Positions 56,697 to 64,000 of a stretch of DNA of 64,000 nucleotides are shown here, in pieces. The position numbers and the translations under genes are program-made. The notes beneath the pieces are model-generated. The model was not told the DNA's origin. It made no database searches and saw only the letters and a list, made by a program, of their open reading frames with translations. The DNA comes from Sanguibacter gelidistatuariae (GTDB taxonomy: Bacteria; Actinomycetota; Actinomycetes; Actinomycetales; Cellulomonadaceae): assembly GCF_900096585.1 (NCBI RefSeq), contig NZ_FMYH01000001.1:186001-250000 (forward strand). The letters are read 5' to 3'. Positions within the stretch are counted from its first letter, which is position 1; each line of letters opens with the position of its first letter.

Positions 56697-56799
56697 CGCC
56701 GAACTCGTGAGCCATCCGCCCAACTCGTGAACGACGACCGTTTGTCACGCAATTCGTCCGGTAGCTCACGAGCTCGGCGAGCCGTTCACGAGTTGGGCG
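56697..56799. repeat. Palindromic intergenic repeat cluster downstream of GH27
   Basis: Copies CGCCGAACTCGTGAGC (56697) and CGCCCAACTCGTGAACG (56717) are matched by inverted copies GCTCACGAGCTCGGCG (56764) and CGTTCACGAGTTGGGCG (56783). First pairs with third and second with fourth, each with its own compensating changes. Same design as 54833-54937. Confidence 0.78.
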
Positions 56800-56848
56800 A
56801 GCGCTACGTCTGCCGTGAACGGACGCTCGCGTCGCGTCAGACCGCCCA

Positions 56849-56894
56849 TTGACAGCACGCTGTCAATGCCTCACAGTTGACAGTACGCTGTCAA
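56849..56894. promoter_or_regulatory. Twin MarR-type operators
   Basis: TTGACAGCACGCTGTCAA (56849-56866) and TTGACAGTACGCTGTCAA (56877-56894) are nearly identical 18-base palindromes spaced 28 bases apart, the second ending 13 bases before the PfpI-like ATG and overlapping the expected promoter. The TTGACA half could also be the -35 box. The MarR gene two positions downstream is the likely binder. Confidence 0.78.
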
Positions 56895-56907
56895 TCAAGG
56901 AGACCTC

Positions 56908-57522
56908 ATGAAGACCATCGTCCTGTACGCAACCGCCACGATGGCGGACTGGGAGTACGGCTACCTCACCGCCGGGCTGGCGATGTCCGGCAAGGTCGCT
57001 TCGGGGGACCTCGCCCTCGTGGTCGCGGCGGACGGCTCTGCTGGCACCGTGACGACCATGGGCGGCCTGACCATCGTCCCCGACTCCGATCTGGCCGACC
57101 TGGACACGCGGGACATCGCGGCCCTCGTCCTGCCCGGGGCGAACACCTGGGGCCAGGGCCACGCGGCAGCACTGCGTCTGGCGGGCGACTGCAAGGACAG
57201 CGGCATCCTGGTCGCCGCGATCTGCGGAGCCACCTTGGGCTTGGCCCGAGCCGGGCTGCTCAACGACCGCGACCACACGAGCAACGCACCCGAGTTCCTC
57301 GCGCACGCCGCGGAATACACCGCCGCTGACCGGTACCAGGCAACCACGACCGTCTCGGACCGCGGCGTCATCACCGCACCGGCCACCGCGCCGATCGACT
57401 TCGCCCGGGCAGTCTTCGAGCACCTGGACCTCTTCCACCCCGCCACCCTCGACGCCTGGTACGGCCTGTACACAACCGGGGAGAAGAAATACTTCGAGCA
57501 GCTGCAGCAGGCGGACCAGTGA
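56908..57522 (+). CDS. DJ-1/PfpI-family protein
   Basis: 204 residues. Flavodoxin-like fold with the nucleophile-elbow Cys in 'VAAICGATLGLARAGLL' and the usual Glu/Asp region near 'ADWEYGY'. 'ALVLPGANTWGQGH' matches the family's 'LPGG' strand. Members include proteases, glyoxalases and stress chaperones; this one resembles YdeA/type-1 glutamine amidotransferase-like proteins. It shares a four-base overlap with the MarR gene (57519-57522), so both come from the promoter with twin operators. Confidence 0.85.
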   Translation: MKTIVLYATATMADWEYGYLTAGLAMSGKVASGDLALVVAADGSAGTVTTMGGLTIVPDSDLADLDTRDIAALVLPGANTWGQGHAAALRLAGDCKDSGILVAAICGATLGLARAGLLNDRDHTSNAPEFLAHAAEYTAADRYQATTTVSDRGVITAPATAPIDFARAVFEHLDLFHPATLDAWYGLYTTGEKKYFEQLQQADQ

Positions 57523-57971
57523 CTCCACGTTCGCCCGCCGGCGACGCCCTGACCGAGCTTGTGCTGCCGGCCTTCGAGCTGAACGGCGAGTTCCTCGCCG
57601 CCGCGCGCGAGATCGCTCTGCCAGTCGGGCTGACCCCAGCCGGGTGGCAGGTCCTCGGCGCTACCCTCGACGAGGCCCTGCCGGTTGCCGAGATCGCGCG
57701 CCGCGTCGGGCTCGGCCTCGCCCGGCAGAGCGTCCAGCGCACCGCCGACGGACTCGTCGAGAAGGGGTGGGCCGAGTACCTGCCCAACCCGCAGCACCGT
57801 CGGGCCAACTTGCTCCAGCCGACCGAGCAAGGTCGCGCGACCGTCGCGCAGCTTCGCGACGCTCAGCACGCCTGGGCCGACGCCGTCGGCGCGGAGGTCG
57901 GCGAGCACGAGCTGCGGGCCCTGCTCGACGGGATTCGCCGCGTGATCGCCGCCTCCCGTCGGCATCGCTAG
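57519..57971 (+). CDS. MarR-family repressor
   Basis: 150 residues starting at the GTG inside GTGA of the previous stop. Winged helix: 'LPVAEIARRVGLGLARQSVQRTADGLVEKGW' and wing 'NPQHRRANLLQPTEQG'. It most likely represses the two-gene operon through the palindromes at 56849-56894 and responds to a small electrophile or phenolic ligand (family-typical inference). Confidence 0.88.
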   Translation: MTPRSPAGDALTELVLPAFELNGEFLAAAREIALPVGLTPAGWQVLGATLDEALPVAEIARRVGLGLARQSVQRTADGLVEKGWAEYLPNPQHRRANLLQPTEQGRATVAQLRDAQHAWADAVGAEVGEHELRALLDGIRRVIAASRRHR

Positions 57972-57996
57972 CCGGGGTCGACCTTCCGAGGAAGGC

Positions 57997-59040
57997 TCAA
58001 CGCCCGCCGTCGGCCAGCATCTCCCGCACCAACGGCACGACCTTCGTCCCGTAGAGCTCGATGCTCGACATGAGCTTGGAGTGGGCCATCGGGCCGTTGG
58101 CGTACTTGAAGTCGAAGCGGTCCAGCTCGAGGGCCTTGACCACACGGACGATCTTCTTCGCGACCGTCTCGGGCGAGCCGATGAAGTACGCGCCCTCCGG
58201 GCCAACCTGCGCCCGGAACTGGCCCTCGCCCATCGCTCGCCCGCCGCGCTCGAGCGCGATCTTGGAGAAGTACTTGCCGATCAGCGGCCAGGAGTCCTCC
58301 AGAGCCTGCTCGTCGGTCTCGGCGACGTAGCCGGGCGCGTGCACCCCGACGGGTTGTAGCGCCTGGCCGAACTCGCCGAGCGCCCGCCGGTACAGGTCGG
58401 TGAACTGCTTGAAGGCGACCGGGTCGCCGCCGATGATCGCGAGCATGAGGGGCAGCCCGTGGCCGGCCGCGCGGATGACGCTCTCGGGGCTGCCGCCTAC
58501 CGCGATCCAGGTCTTGAGCAGCCCGGACTCCAGGTGCGGGTACACGTCGAGGCCGTCGAGCGGCGGGCGGACGGTCCCCGACCAGGAGACGGGCTGCTGC
58601 TCGCGGATCTTCATGAAGAGGTCGAGCTTCTCCTCGAAGAGCTCGTTGTACTGGTCGAGGTTGTAGCCGAAGAGCGGGAAGGACTCGATGAACGACCCCC
58701 GTCCGAGGATCACCTCGGCGCGCCCGCTCGAGATCGCGTCGATCGTGGAGAAGCGCTGGAACACCCGGATCGGGTCGTCCGAGCTGAGCACGGTCACGGC
58801 CGATCCGACGTGGATCCGCTCGGTCTGCGCGGCGATCGCGGTGAGCACGACGTCGGGCGTGGAGATCGCGTAGTCGGGGCGGTGGTGCTCGCCGATCCCG
58901 ATGAAGTCGAGGCCGACCTGGTCGGCGAGCACGCCCTCGGCGACGACGTTGCGGATCACCTGCGCGTGGGAGTGCGGGGTGCCGTCGTCGGCCAGGGTGG
59001 TGTCACCGAACGTGTCGATGCCAAATTCGAGTGCACTCAT
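57997..59040 (-). CDS. LLM-class (luciferase-like) flavin-dependent oxidoreductase
   Basis: 347 residues from the ATG at 59040 (CAGGAGAACCCG before it). Barrel features: 'EFGIDTFGDTT', 'GLDFIGIGEHHRPDYAIS', 'GSAVTVLSSDDPIRVFQRFSTI', 'VILGRGSFIESFPLFGYN', 'WIAVGGSPESVIRAAGHGLP'. Such enzymes use FMNH2 or F420-type flavins for monooxygenation or oxidation; the substrate is unknown. It converges on the MarR gene with 25 bases between. Confidence 0.88.
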   Translation of the reverse strand: MSALEFGIDTFGDTTLADDGTPHSHAQVIRNVVAEGVLADQVGLDFIGIGEHHRPDYAISTPDVVLTAIAAQTERIHVGSAVTVLSSDDPIRVFQRFSTIDAISSGRAEVILGRGSFIESFPLFGYNLDQYNELFEEKLDLFMKIREQQPVSWSGTVRPPLDGLDVYPHLESGLLKTWIAVGGSPESVIRAAGHGLPLMLAIIGGDPVAFKQFTDLYRRALGEFGQALQPVGVHAPGYVAETDEQALEDSWPLIGKYFSKIALERGGRAMGEGQFRAQVGPEGAYFIGSPETVAKKIVRVVKALELDRFDFKYANGPMAHSKLMSSIELYGTKVVPLVREMLADGGR

Positions 59041-59231
59041 CGGGTTCTCCTGTTGGTCCGGCGAAGTAATTGATGCTTCAACTAACCCTAGCGTAGCGGG
59101 CTTTGTTCCGGTCCGCCTCGGCCAGAGATCACCCGCACACCCCCTTGAGGTTCGTCCCTGGACCGCCGACACCTACAGTGGACCCGGCCTCCGCCCGTTC
59201 GCCCGCGTCGCCGTCACCCACGAAGGACACC

Positions 59232-60545
59232 ATGTCTGCTGCTCGCCCCCGCACTCGCCGCGGTCCCACGTTCTGGATCGGGCTCGGGGGGCTCGCCCTC
59301 GTGACGCTCGTCGGTGCCGCAGGAGGTGCCGGTTCGGCAGCCATGTGCGCTGGGTTCTACCTGCTGATCACCTTCATCGTCGCGGCCGTCCGCGGGCATT
59401 CCTGGCTCGGTCGGACCACCCGCCGCGCGTCCTCCGTCGCGATCGCCGCCTGCGCGGTCGTCGCGCTCGCCGGGGCGAGCACAGCCTCCCCGGCCGACCC
59501 TTCGCCGTCGGCCAGCCCGACGACGTCCATCACTGCGAGCGCCACGCCCACTCCCGCGGAGCCGGCCCCGGACGCCACCGTCATCGAGGTGGCCGATGGC
59601 GACCAGCCGATCAGTGGCACGGAGAACCTCGCCGCCCCCGAGCTGCCCGACACGGTGGACGTCGCCGCGGCCGCGCAGCAGGCCACCCCGCAGACGGCCC
59701 TGGCCACCGCGCTGCTGCTCACAGTCAAGGGACGCGCGCCCAAGACCGGATACGACCGGGCGAACTTCGGAGCCCGCTGGGCCGACACGGACCGCAACGG
59801 CTGCGACACCCGCAACGACATCCTCACCCGTGACCTGACAGCCGTGACCTACAAGCCGGGGACCAAGGACTGCGTCGTGCTCACCGGGACCTTCGCTGAC
59901 CCGTACTCAGGGACGACGATCGGATTCGAGCGCGGGGAGAAGACGTCGAGCGCGGTCCAGATCGACCACGTCATCGCGCTGTCCGACGCCTGGCAGAAGG
60001 GCGCCCAGCAGTGGGACGCCGCCACCCGGGAGAAGTTCGCGAACGACCCGCTCAACCTGCTCGCTGCGGACGGCCCGCTCAACTCCCAGAAGGGTGACGG
60101 CGACACCGCCACCTGGCTGCCGCCGAACAAGGCGTTCCGCTGCGTGTACGTCGCCCGCCAGGTCGGCGTGAAGTACACCTACGGCCTGTGGGTGACCGAG
60201 GCAGAGCAGAACGCGATGGTCGCGGTGCTCTCGACCTGCCCGGCCGAGCCGCTGCCCGCCGGGTCGACGGTCCCCGAGGCGCCCGTGGTGGTTCCCGAGC
60301 CAGCGCCGGTCGTCACGACACCGCCGCCCGCACCCGCGCCGAAGCCGGCGCCCGTCGTCCCGGCTCCACCCGTCCCCGCTCCACCCGTCGAGGCCCCGCC
60401 CGCGCCGGCCCCGGAAGCTCCGTCGGACGTCTACTACAAGAACTGCACGGCCGCCCGCGACGCGGGTGCCGCACCCGTCTACCGCGGCGACCCCGGTTAC
60501 GGCAAGCACCTCGACCGCGACAACGACGGCATCGGCTGCGAGTAG
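59232..60545 (+). CDS. Secreted/membrane-anchored HNH nuclease (DUF1524-like) with excalibur domain
   Basis: 437 residues from the ATG at 59232 (CGAAGGA before it). Hydrophobic segments at about 14-50 and a signal-like stretch near 70-85 precede a Ser/Thr/Pro-rich spacer. The nuclease core has 'SSAVQIDHVIALSDAWQKGA' (His), 'NDPLNLLAADGPLNSQKGD' (Asn) and 'WLPPNKAFRC', the GmrSD-type DUF1524 HNH pattern. After a long Pro/Ala linker (about 340-395) the C-terminus is an excalibur Ca-binding domain with 'YYKNCTAARDAG' and 'DRDNDGIGCE'. It probably degrades extracellular DNA. Confidence 0.88.
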   Translation: MSAARPRTRRGPTFWIGLGGLALVTLVGAAGGAGSAAMCAGFYLLITFIVAAVRGHSWLGRTTRRASSVAIAACAVVALAGASTASPADPSPSASPTTSITASATPTPAEPAPDATVIEVADGDQPISGTENLAAPELPDTVDVAAAAQQATPQTALATALLLTVKGRAPKTGYDRANFGARWADTDRNGCDTRNDILTRDLTAVTYKPGTKDCVVLTGTFADPYSGTTIGFERGEKTSSAVQIDHVIALSDAWQKGAQQWDAATREKFANDPLNLLAADGPLNSQKGDGDTATWLPPNKAFRCVYVARQVGVKYTYGLWVTEAEQNAMVAVLSTCPAEPLPAGSTVPEAPVVVPEPAPVVTTPPPAPAPKPAPVVPAPPVPAPPVEAPPAPAPEAPSDVYYKNCTAARDAGAAPVYRGDPGYGKHLDRDNDGIGCE

Positions 60546-60578
60546 CCAGCCGGTCCTGCCTTCTCGACCCGCGGGTGC

Positions 60579-61436
60579 TCAGAGGACCATCTCGGTCCTC
60601 AGCTCCCGCGCCCCCTCGCTCGCGGCGGAGAGCCCTCCGCCGCGCGGCCAGCGGTCGACCGAGCCCATGTTCTGACGAAGCTGCGTGAGGTCCTGGGCGA
60701 GGCTCGTCACGATCGCGGCCGTGTCGTCCAGCCGCATGACCGCCGTGTCAGGGTTCGTGGACGGGTCGGCGACCCGCAGCACATCCAGACGCTCCGCGTC
60801 CGTGTCGACGACGAGGATCGTTCCGAGGGCTCGGCGTCGTCCGGTGACGGCGGTGCTCGCCCAGCCGGGAGACTCTGGCCCCACGGCGATCTCCTGGTCG
60901 TAGAGCGGCACTCCCTCCCGGGCAACCCGGAGGCGTTGCCGGAAGCTTCCGGGGTCTTCCCGGTGGCGCCCGAGGAGGATCTCTTCGTGGGCGTAGAGTC
61001 GCGCCCCCTCGGCCAGGTCGATCCGGTTGAAGGCCACGTGACGGCAGCCGCGTGCGGCGATCTGCGCACCGGGGAGCCAGATGAGGGTTCCGCCCTGCGC
61101 GACGGAGATCGTGACGTCGCTGCGGGACTCCCCGCCGTGCACACCGGGCAGGATGATCGTCGCGGCGACCGCGCCCAGCAGCAGCGTGGCCCCCTCGGCG
61201 ACCTCGATCTCCAGCGTCCAGTCGTCCCCGCCCAAGGGTCCTGCGGCCGCCGCCATCGACCGGACGGTCGCGGCCTCCTGCGCGCTCGCTCCCCAGTCCT
61301 GCGCCCACCCGGGCAACAGTTCGTTCGTCGGCCGCAGAGAGATGGGCCCCTCGGAGCGAAGCCGTCGCACGCGCGTCGTCGCGCCGCCGTACCGGTCGCG
61401 TTCGAGCTCAACCCGGAGCCGAGCATGAGCGCGCAT
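60579..61436 (-). CDS. ureD: Urease accessory protein UreD (UreH)
   Basis: 285 residues, all-beta pattern of UreD: 'EIEVAEGATLLLGAVAATIILPG', 'GGTLIWLPGAQIAARGCRH', 'GARLYAHEEILLGRH'. UreD forms the scaffold that brings UreF and UreG to apo-urease for nickel insertion. The ATG overlaps the ureG stop (TGATG), and it is the last gene of the operon in this window. Confidence 0.88.
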   Translation of the reverse strand: MRAHARLRVELERDRYGGATTRVRRLRSEGPISLRPTNELLPGWAQDWGASAQEAATVRSMAAAAGPLGGDDWTLEIEVAEGATLLLGAVAATIILPGVHGGESRSDVTISVAQGGTLIWLPGAQIAARGCRHVAFNRIDLAEGARLYAHEEILLGRHREDPGSFRQRLRVAREGVPLYDQEIAVGPESPGWASTAVTGRRRALGTILVVDTDAERLDVLRVADPSTNPDTAVMRLDDTAAIVTSLAQDLTQLRQNMGSVDRWPRGGGLSAASEGARELRTEMVL

Positions 61437-62194
61437 CAGCGGTTGTGTTCTGCCAGCTTCGAACGGACCCAGTCGGCGACGGCGGTCGCCGCGGGATCCT
61501 CGGTCAGAGACGTGAACAGCACGGGCAGCTGGCCGCGCTTGTGAGCCGCATCGCGCTCCATGACCGAGAGATCGGCGTTGACGTAGGGGGCGAGGTCGGT
61601 CTTGTTGATGACCAGCAGATCCGACGTGGTGATCCCCGGGCCGCCCTTCCTCGGGATCTTGTCACCGCCGGCGACGTCGATCACGAAGATCTGCTGGTGG
61701 ACCAGCCCGCGGCTGAACGTGGCGGTCAGGTTATCGCCCCCGCTCTCGATCAGCACCAGGTCAAGCGGCGGGAGCTTCTCCTCCAGCTCCTCAATCGCCT
61801 CAAGGTTCGTGGAGATGTCGTCCCGTATCGCCGTGTGCGGGCAGGCCCCGGTCTCGACGGCCGTCACCCTCTCGGACGGGAGCACGCCGTTGCGCAGGAG
61901 GAAGTCGGCGTCCTCGGTCGTGTAGATGTCATTGGTGACGACGGCGATCTGGAGCTCGTCGGCGAGGGTCCGGCAGAGCGCGGCGACGAGCGCCGTCTTC
62001 CCCGAACCGACCGGGCCGCCGATGCCCACCCGGAGGGCGCGCTTCGCGTTCGGCGGCAAAGGAGTCTGTTCGTCGACATGGACGTGCTCGGGGGCCGCCC
62101 TCAGGGTGTTCGCGCCTTCCGTGCTCGATTCGAGCGCATATGCGGTGCCGTGGTTGTGGTCGTGGCCGTCGTGGTCGTGAGCGTTAACTGGCAA
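61436..62194 (-). CDS. ureG: Urease accessory GTPase UreG with His-rich N-terminus
   Basis: 252 residues, about 45 more than a minimal UreG. Walker A '[19 protein letters not shown]', metal-site '[13 protein letters not shown]' (Cys-Pro-His), '[14 protein letters not shown]' and '[10 protein letters not shown]' are all intact. The N-terminal ~20 residues carry five His in '[11 protein letters not shown]', a nickel-buffering feature more often seen in UreE or HypB. It hydrolyses GTP to load nickel into urease. The start lies 11 bases inside ureF. Confidence 0.93.
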   Translation of the reverse strand: MPVNAHDHDGHDHNHGTAYALESSTEGANTLRAAPEHVHVDEQTPLPPNAKRALRVGIGGPVGSGKTALVAALCRTLADELQIAVVTNDIYTTEDADFLLRNGVLPSERVTAVETGACPHTAIRDDISTNLEAIEELEEKLPPLDLVLIESGGDNLTATFSRGLVHQQIFVIDVAGGDKIPRKGGPGITTSDLLVINKTDLAPYVNADLSVMERDAAHKRGQLPVLFTSLTEDPAATAVADWVRSKLAEHNR

Positions 62195-62903
62195 AGAGTC
62201 TTACCTCCCAGGTTGCATGAGCTTCGGCGGATATGTCGAGCAGGTAGCCGGCGCGGGCCGGGAGGTCTTCCGGGGGTGACGCGGCGTATGCGGCCCCGTC
62301 GGCCGCCACCCGCCCCACCTCGTCGCTGAGACGGGCAAGAGTCGCATTGACGTCGAAGGGATCGAGGCCCAGCAGCCGGACCGACGCCGTCGCCGGACCT
62401 GCGATCGACTCTTGGGCCGCCGCGACCGCGCAGATCTCGGGACTCAGGCCGGCGGCGGCCGCGACGGCTCCGAAGGCGATCGGCTGGTGCAGCCCGGCGC
62501 CCGGCACCTTCGCGAGGCGTTCGAGAGCCTCGGACGGCCAGACTCGGCGCGCGACCCGGATGACCTGCCGGCCGAGCCTGCGCGAGACGACACGCAGGAC
62601 CGGCGAGGGCGTCCGGGCGGAGAGCTCCTGGTCGTAGCGGTCGAGTCGGTCCCCGACGTCTGACCCGCCCGTGACCTCGATCGACCGGGCGAACGCGTGG
62701 CACGACGCGGAGCTGAAGGCGGCCGCGAGGAGCCCCGCCGTGTGCAGGCGACCGAGCAGGAACTGTTCCAGCGCGTCGACGTCGTCGATCCCCTCTCGCT
62801 GCGCGGCGGCTTCAAAACCTCCCGAGTGTGCATGCCCACCGGCCGGGAAACGGCCGTCGGCCAGGAGCAGCAGGGCCGGCAGGGTGCGGGCGGTGGGCTG
62901 CAT
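62184..62903 (-). CDS. ureF: Urease accessory protein UreF
   Basis: 239 residues. '[22 protein letters not shown]' is the UreF N-terminal motif and '[18 protein letters not shown]' its conserved helix. All-helical; acts with UreD as GTPase gate for UreG. The ATG overlaps the ureC stop (TGATG at 62905-62901), so it is coupled to the catalytic subunit. Confidence 0.9.
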   Translation of the reverse strand: MQPTARTLPALLLLADGRFPAGGHAHSGGFEAAAQREGIDDVDALEQFLLGRLHTAGLLAAAFSSASCHAFARSIEVTGGSDVGDRLDRYDQELSARTPSPVLRVVSRRLGRQVIRVARRVWPSEALERLAKVPGAGLHQPIAFGAVAAAAGLSPEICAVAAAQESIAGPATASVRLLGLDPFDVNATLARLSDEVGRVAADGAAYAASPPEDLPARAGYLLDISAEAHATWEVRLFAS

Positions 62904-64000
62904 CAGAAGAGGAAATAGCGTCGGGCCATCGGCAGGTCGTCGGCGGGTTCATGGTCGATGAGCTCGCCGTCGACTTTCACGGCGTAGGTGTCCGGGTTGA
63001 CCTCGATCCTTGGCATCGCCGTATTCTCGGGCATGTCCATCTTGGTGAGCCTGCGGGTGTTCTGGATGGCCACCAGCTTGCGGTCGATGTTGAGCCGCTC
63101 AGCGAGGTTGTCCTCGATGGCCACCTCGGAGACGAAGGCGACGCTGGTAGCTGCCGCCGCTCGCGTGTGCGCGTTGAAACCGAGCCGCTCCCGGACGGGC
63201 TGCGGGGTCGGGATGGAGGCGTTCGGGTCCCCGAGAGCCGCGACCGCGGCGACTCCTCCCTTGAACACGACGGTCGGCCTGACGCCGAAGAGGGCGGGTT
63301 GCCACAGCACCAGGTCGGCCATCTTGCCGACCTCGATCGAGCCGACCTCGCGGTCGAGCCCGTGTGCGATGGCGGGGCAGATCGTGTACTTCGCCACGTA
63401 CCGGCGGGCCCGCAGGTTGTCGTTGGCTCCGTCGCCGGGGAGGGAACCTCTGATCTTCTTCATCTGATGAGCCGTCTGCCACGTCCGGATGACCACTTCA
63501 CCCACCCGCCCCATGGCCTGGGCGTCGGAGGACATGATCGAGAGCGCCCCGAGGTCCTGGAGGACGTCCTCGGCCGCGATCGTCCCGGCGCGCACGCGGC
63601 TCTCCGCGAATGCCAGGTCATTGGGGATCTGCGGGTTCAGGTGGTGGGCGACCATGACCATGTCGAGATGCTCATCGACCGTGTTGACCGTGAACGGACG
63701 GGTCGGGTTGGTCGACGCCGGCAGCACGTTCAGCTCGCTGGCGATCCGGATGATGTCCGGAGCGTGCCCGCCCCCCGCCCCTTCCGTGTGGTACGAGTGG
63801 AACGTGCGGCCGTTGACCGCGGCGAGCATGTCCTCGACGAAGCCCGCCTCGTTCAGGGTGTCGGAGTGGATCGCGACCTGGACACCGGACTCGTCGGCGA
63901 CACCTAGTGCGGCATCGATCACCGCGGGGGTGGCACCCCAGTCCTCATGGACCTTGAATCCTCCGACGCCGCCCCGGAGCTGCTCCCACAGGGCCTCCCT
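62903..64000 (-). CDS. ureC: Urease alpha subunit UreC, partial (C-terminal 365 residues)
   Basis: The frame runs off the right edge. It begins '[15 protein letters not shown]', which includes the Lys that becomes carbamylated to bridge the two nickel ions. It continues through '[17 protein letters not shown]', '[16 protein letters not shown]' (nickel-ligand His), and '[13 protein letters not shown]', to '[14 protein letters not shown]' and 'PMARRYFLF', the normal UreC end. It hydrolyses urea to ammonia and carbamate. ureF follows directly; no ureE lies between them. Confidence 0.95.
   Translation of the reverse strand, partial: REALWEQLRGGVGGFKVHEDWGATPAVIDAALGVADESGVQVAIHSDTLNEAGFVEDMLAAVNGRTFHSYHTEGAGGGHAPDIIRIASELNVLPASTNPTRPFTVNTVDEHLDMVMVAHHLNPQIPNDLAFAESRVRAGTIAAEDVLQDLGALSIMSSDAQAMGRVGEVVIRTWQTAHQMKKIRGSLPGDGANDNLRARRYVAKYTICPAIAHGLDREVGSIEVGKMADLVLWQPALFGVRPTVVFKGGVAAVAALGDPNASIPTPQPVRERLGFNAHTRAAAATSVAFVSEVAIEDNLAERLNIDRKLVAIQNTRRLTKMDMPENTAMPRIEVNPDTYAVKVDGELIDHEPADDLPMARRYFLF

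Overview
The window is chromosomal DNA of a high-GC Gram-positive bacterium. The G/C-rich third codon positions, frequent GTG starts, many ATGA/GTGA stop-start overlaps, an sdhCAB operon, and an abundance of LacI-regulated sugar ABC transporters with glycoside hydrolases all suggest an actinomycete, probably a plant-polysaccharide-using member of the Micrococcales. Genus cannot be fixed from the sequence alone.

Layout. (1) 1-10.5 kb is a lower-GC defence island. A tightly overlapping operon encodes a Z1-family protein (N-terminus outside the window), a DUF4420-type PD-(D/E)XK nuclease, a GHKL (MutL/Hsp90-type) ATPase, an unknown protein and a DUF6339-like protein. It is followed by a C5-cytosine methyltransferase fused to an Nth/MutY-like Fe-S helix-hairpin-helix domain. 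An IS5-family element sits exactly in the methyltransferase stop codon. Beyond it lie a second GHKL ATPase and a divergent small nuclease-like gene. (2) 10.5-26.7 kb is a patchwork: a Fic enzyme, a short UvrA paralogue, a large-subunit catalase, an APC permease, a HipBA module, sdhCAB, a nucleotidyltransferase/XRE toxin-antitoxin-like pair and an alpha/beta hydrolase. Three genes here (uvrA-like, permease, hydrolase) each have a second, gutted direct copy nearby. (3) 26.8-35.1 kb is a sugar locus: binding protein, two permeases, GH28, GH2 beta-mannosidase and LacI, with two LacI-type operators upstream. (4) 35.3-40.9 kb is a leftward operon for an NMT1/ThiY-type transporter with a sulfurtransferase and a P-loop kinase, divergent from a GntR regulator. 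(5) 42-56.3 kb holds an MFS exporter, a leftward GH127-binding protein-two permeases-YesL-GH31 operon, two translationally coupled LacI regulators and a GH27 gene bracketed by matching intergenic palindromic repeats. (6) 56.8-60.5 kb has a PfpI-MarR pair with twin operators, an LLM flavin oxidoreductase and a secreted HNH nuclease. (7) 60.6-64 kb is ureC(partial)-ureF-ureG-ureD.

How the parts work together. The island looks like an ATP-dependent restriction system of the Z1/MutL-like type, with self/non-self marking by the methyltransferase. The two sugar loci import oligosaccharides and cleave them inside the cell, since none of their hydrolases shows a signal peptide. I found no tRNA, rRNA, CRISPR array or recognisable riboswitch. 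The least expected observations are the methyltransferase-HhH/Fe-S fusion with two unknown companion subunits, the repeated pattern of in-frame-gutted direct copies flanking other genes, and the paired palindromic repeats on both sides of the GH27 gene.
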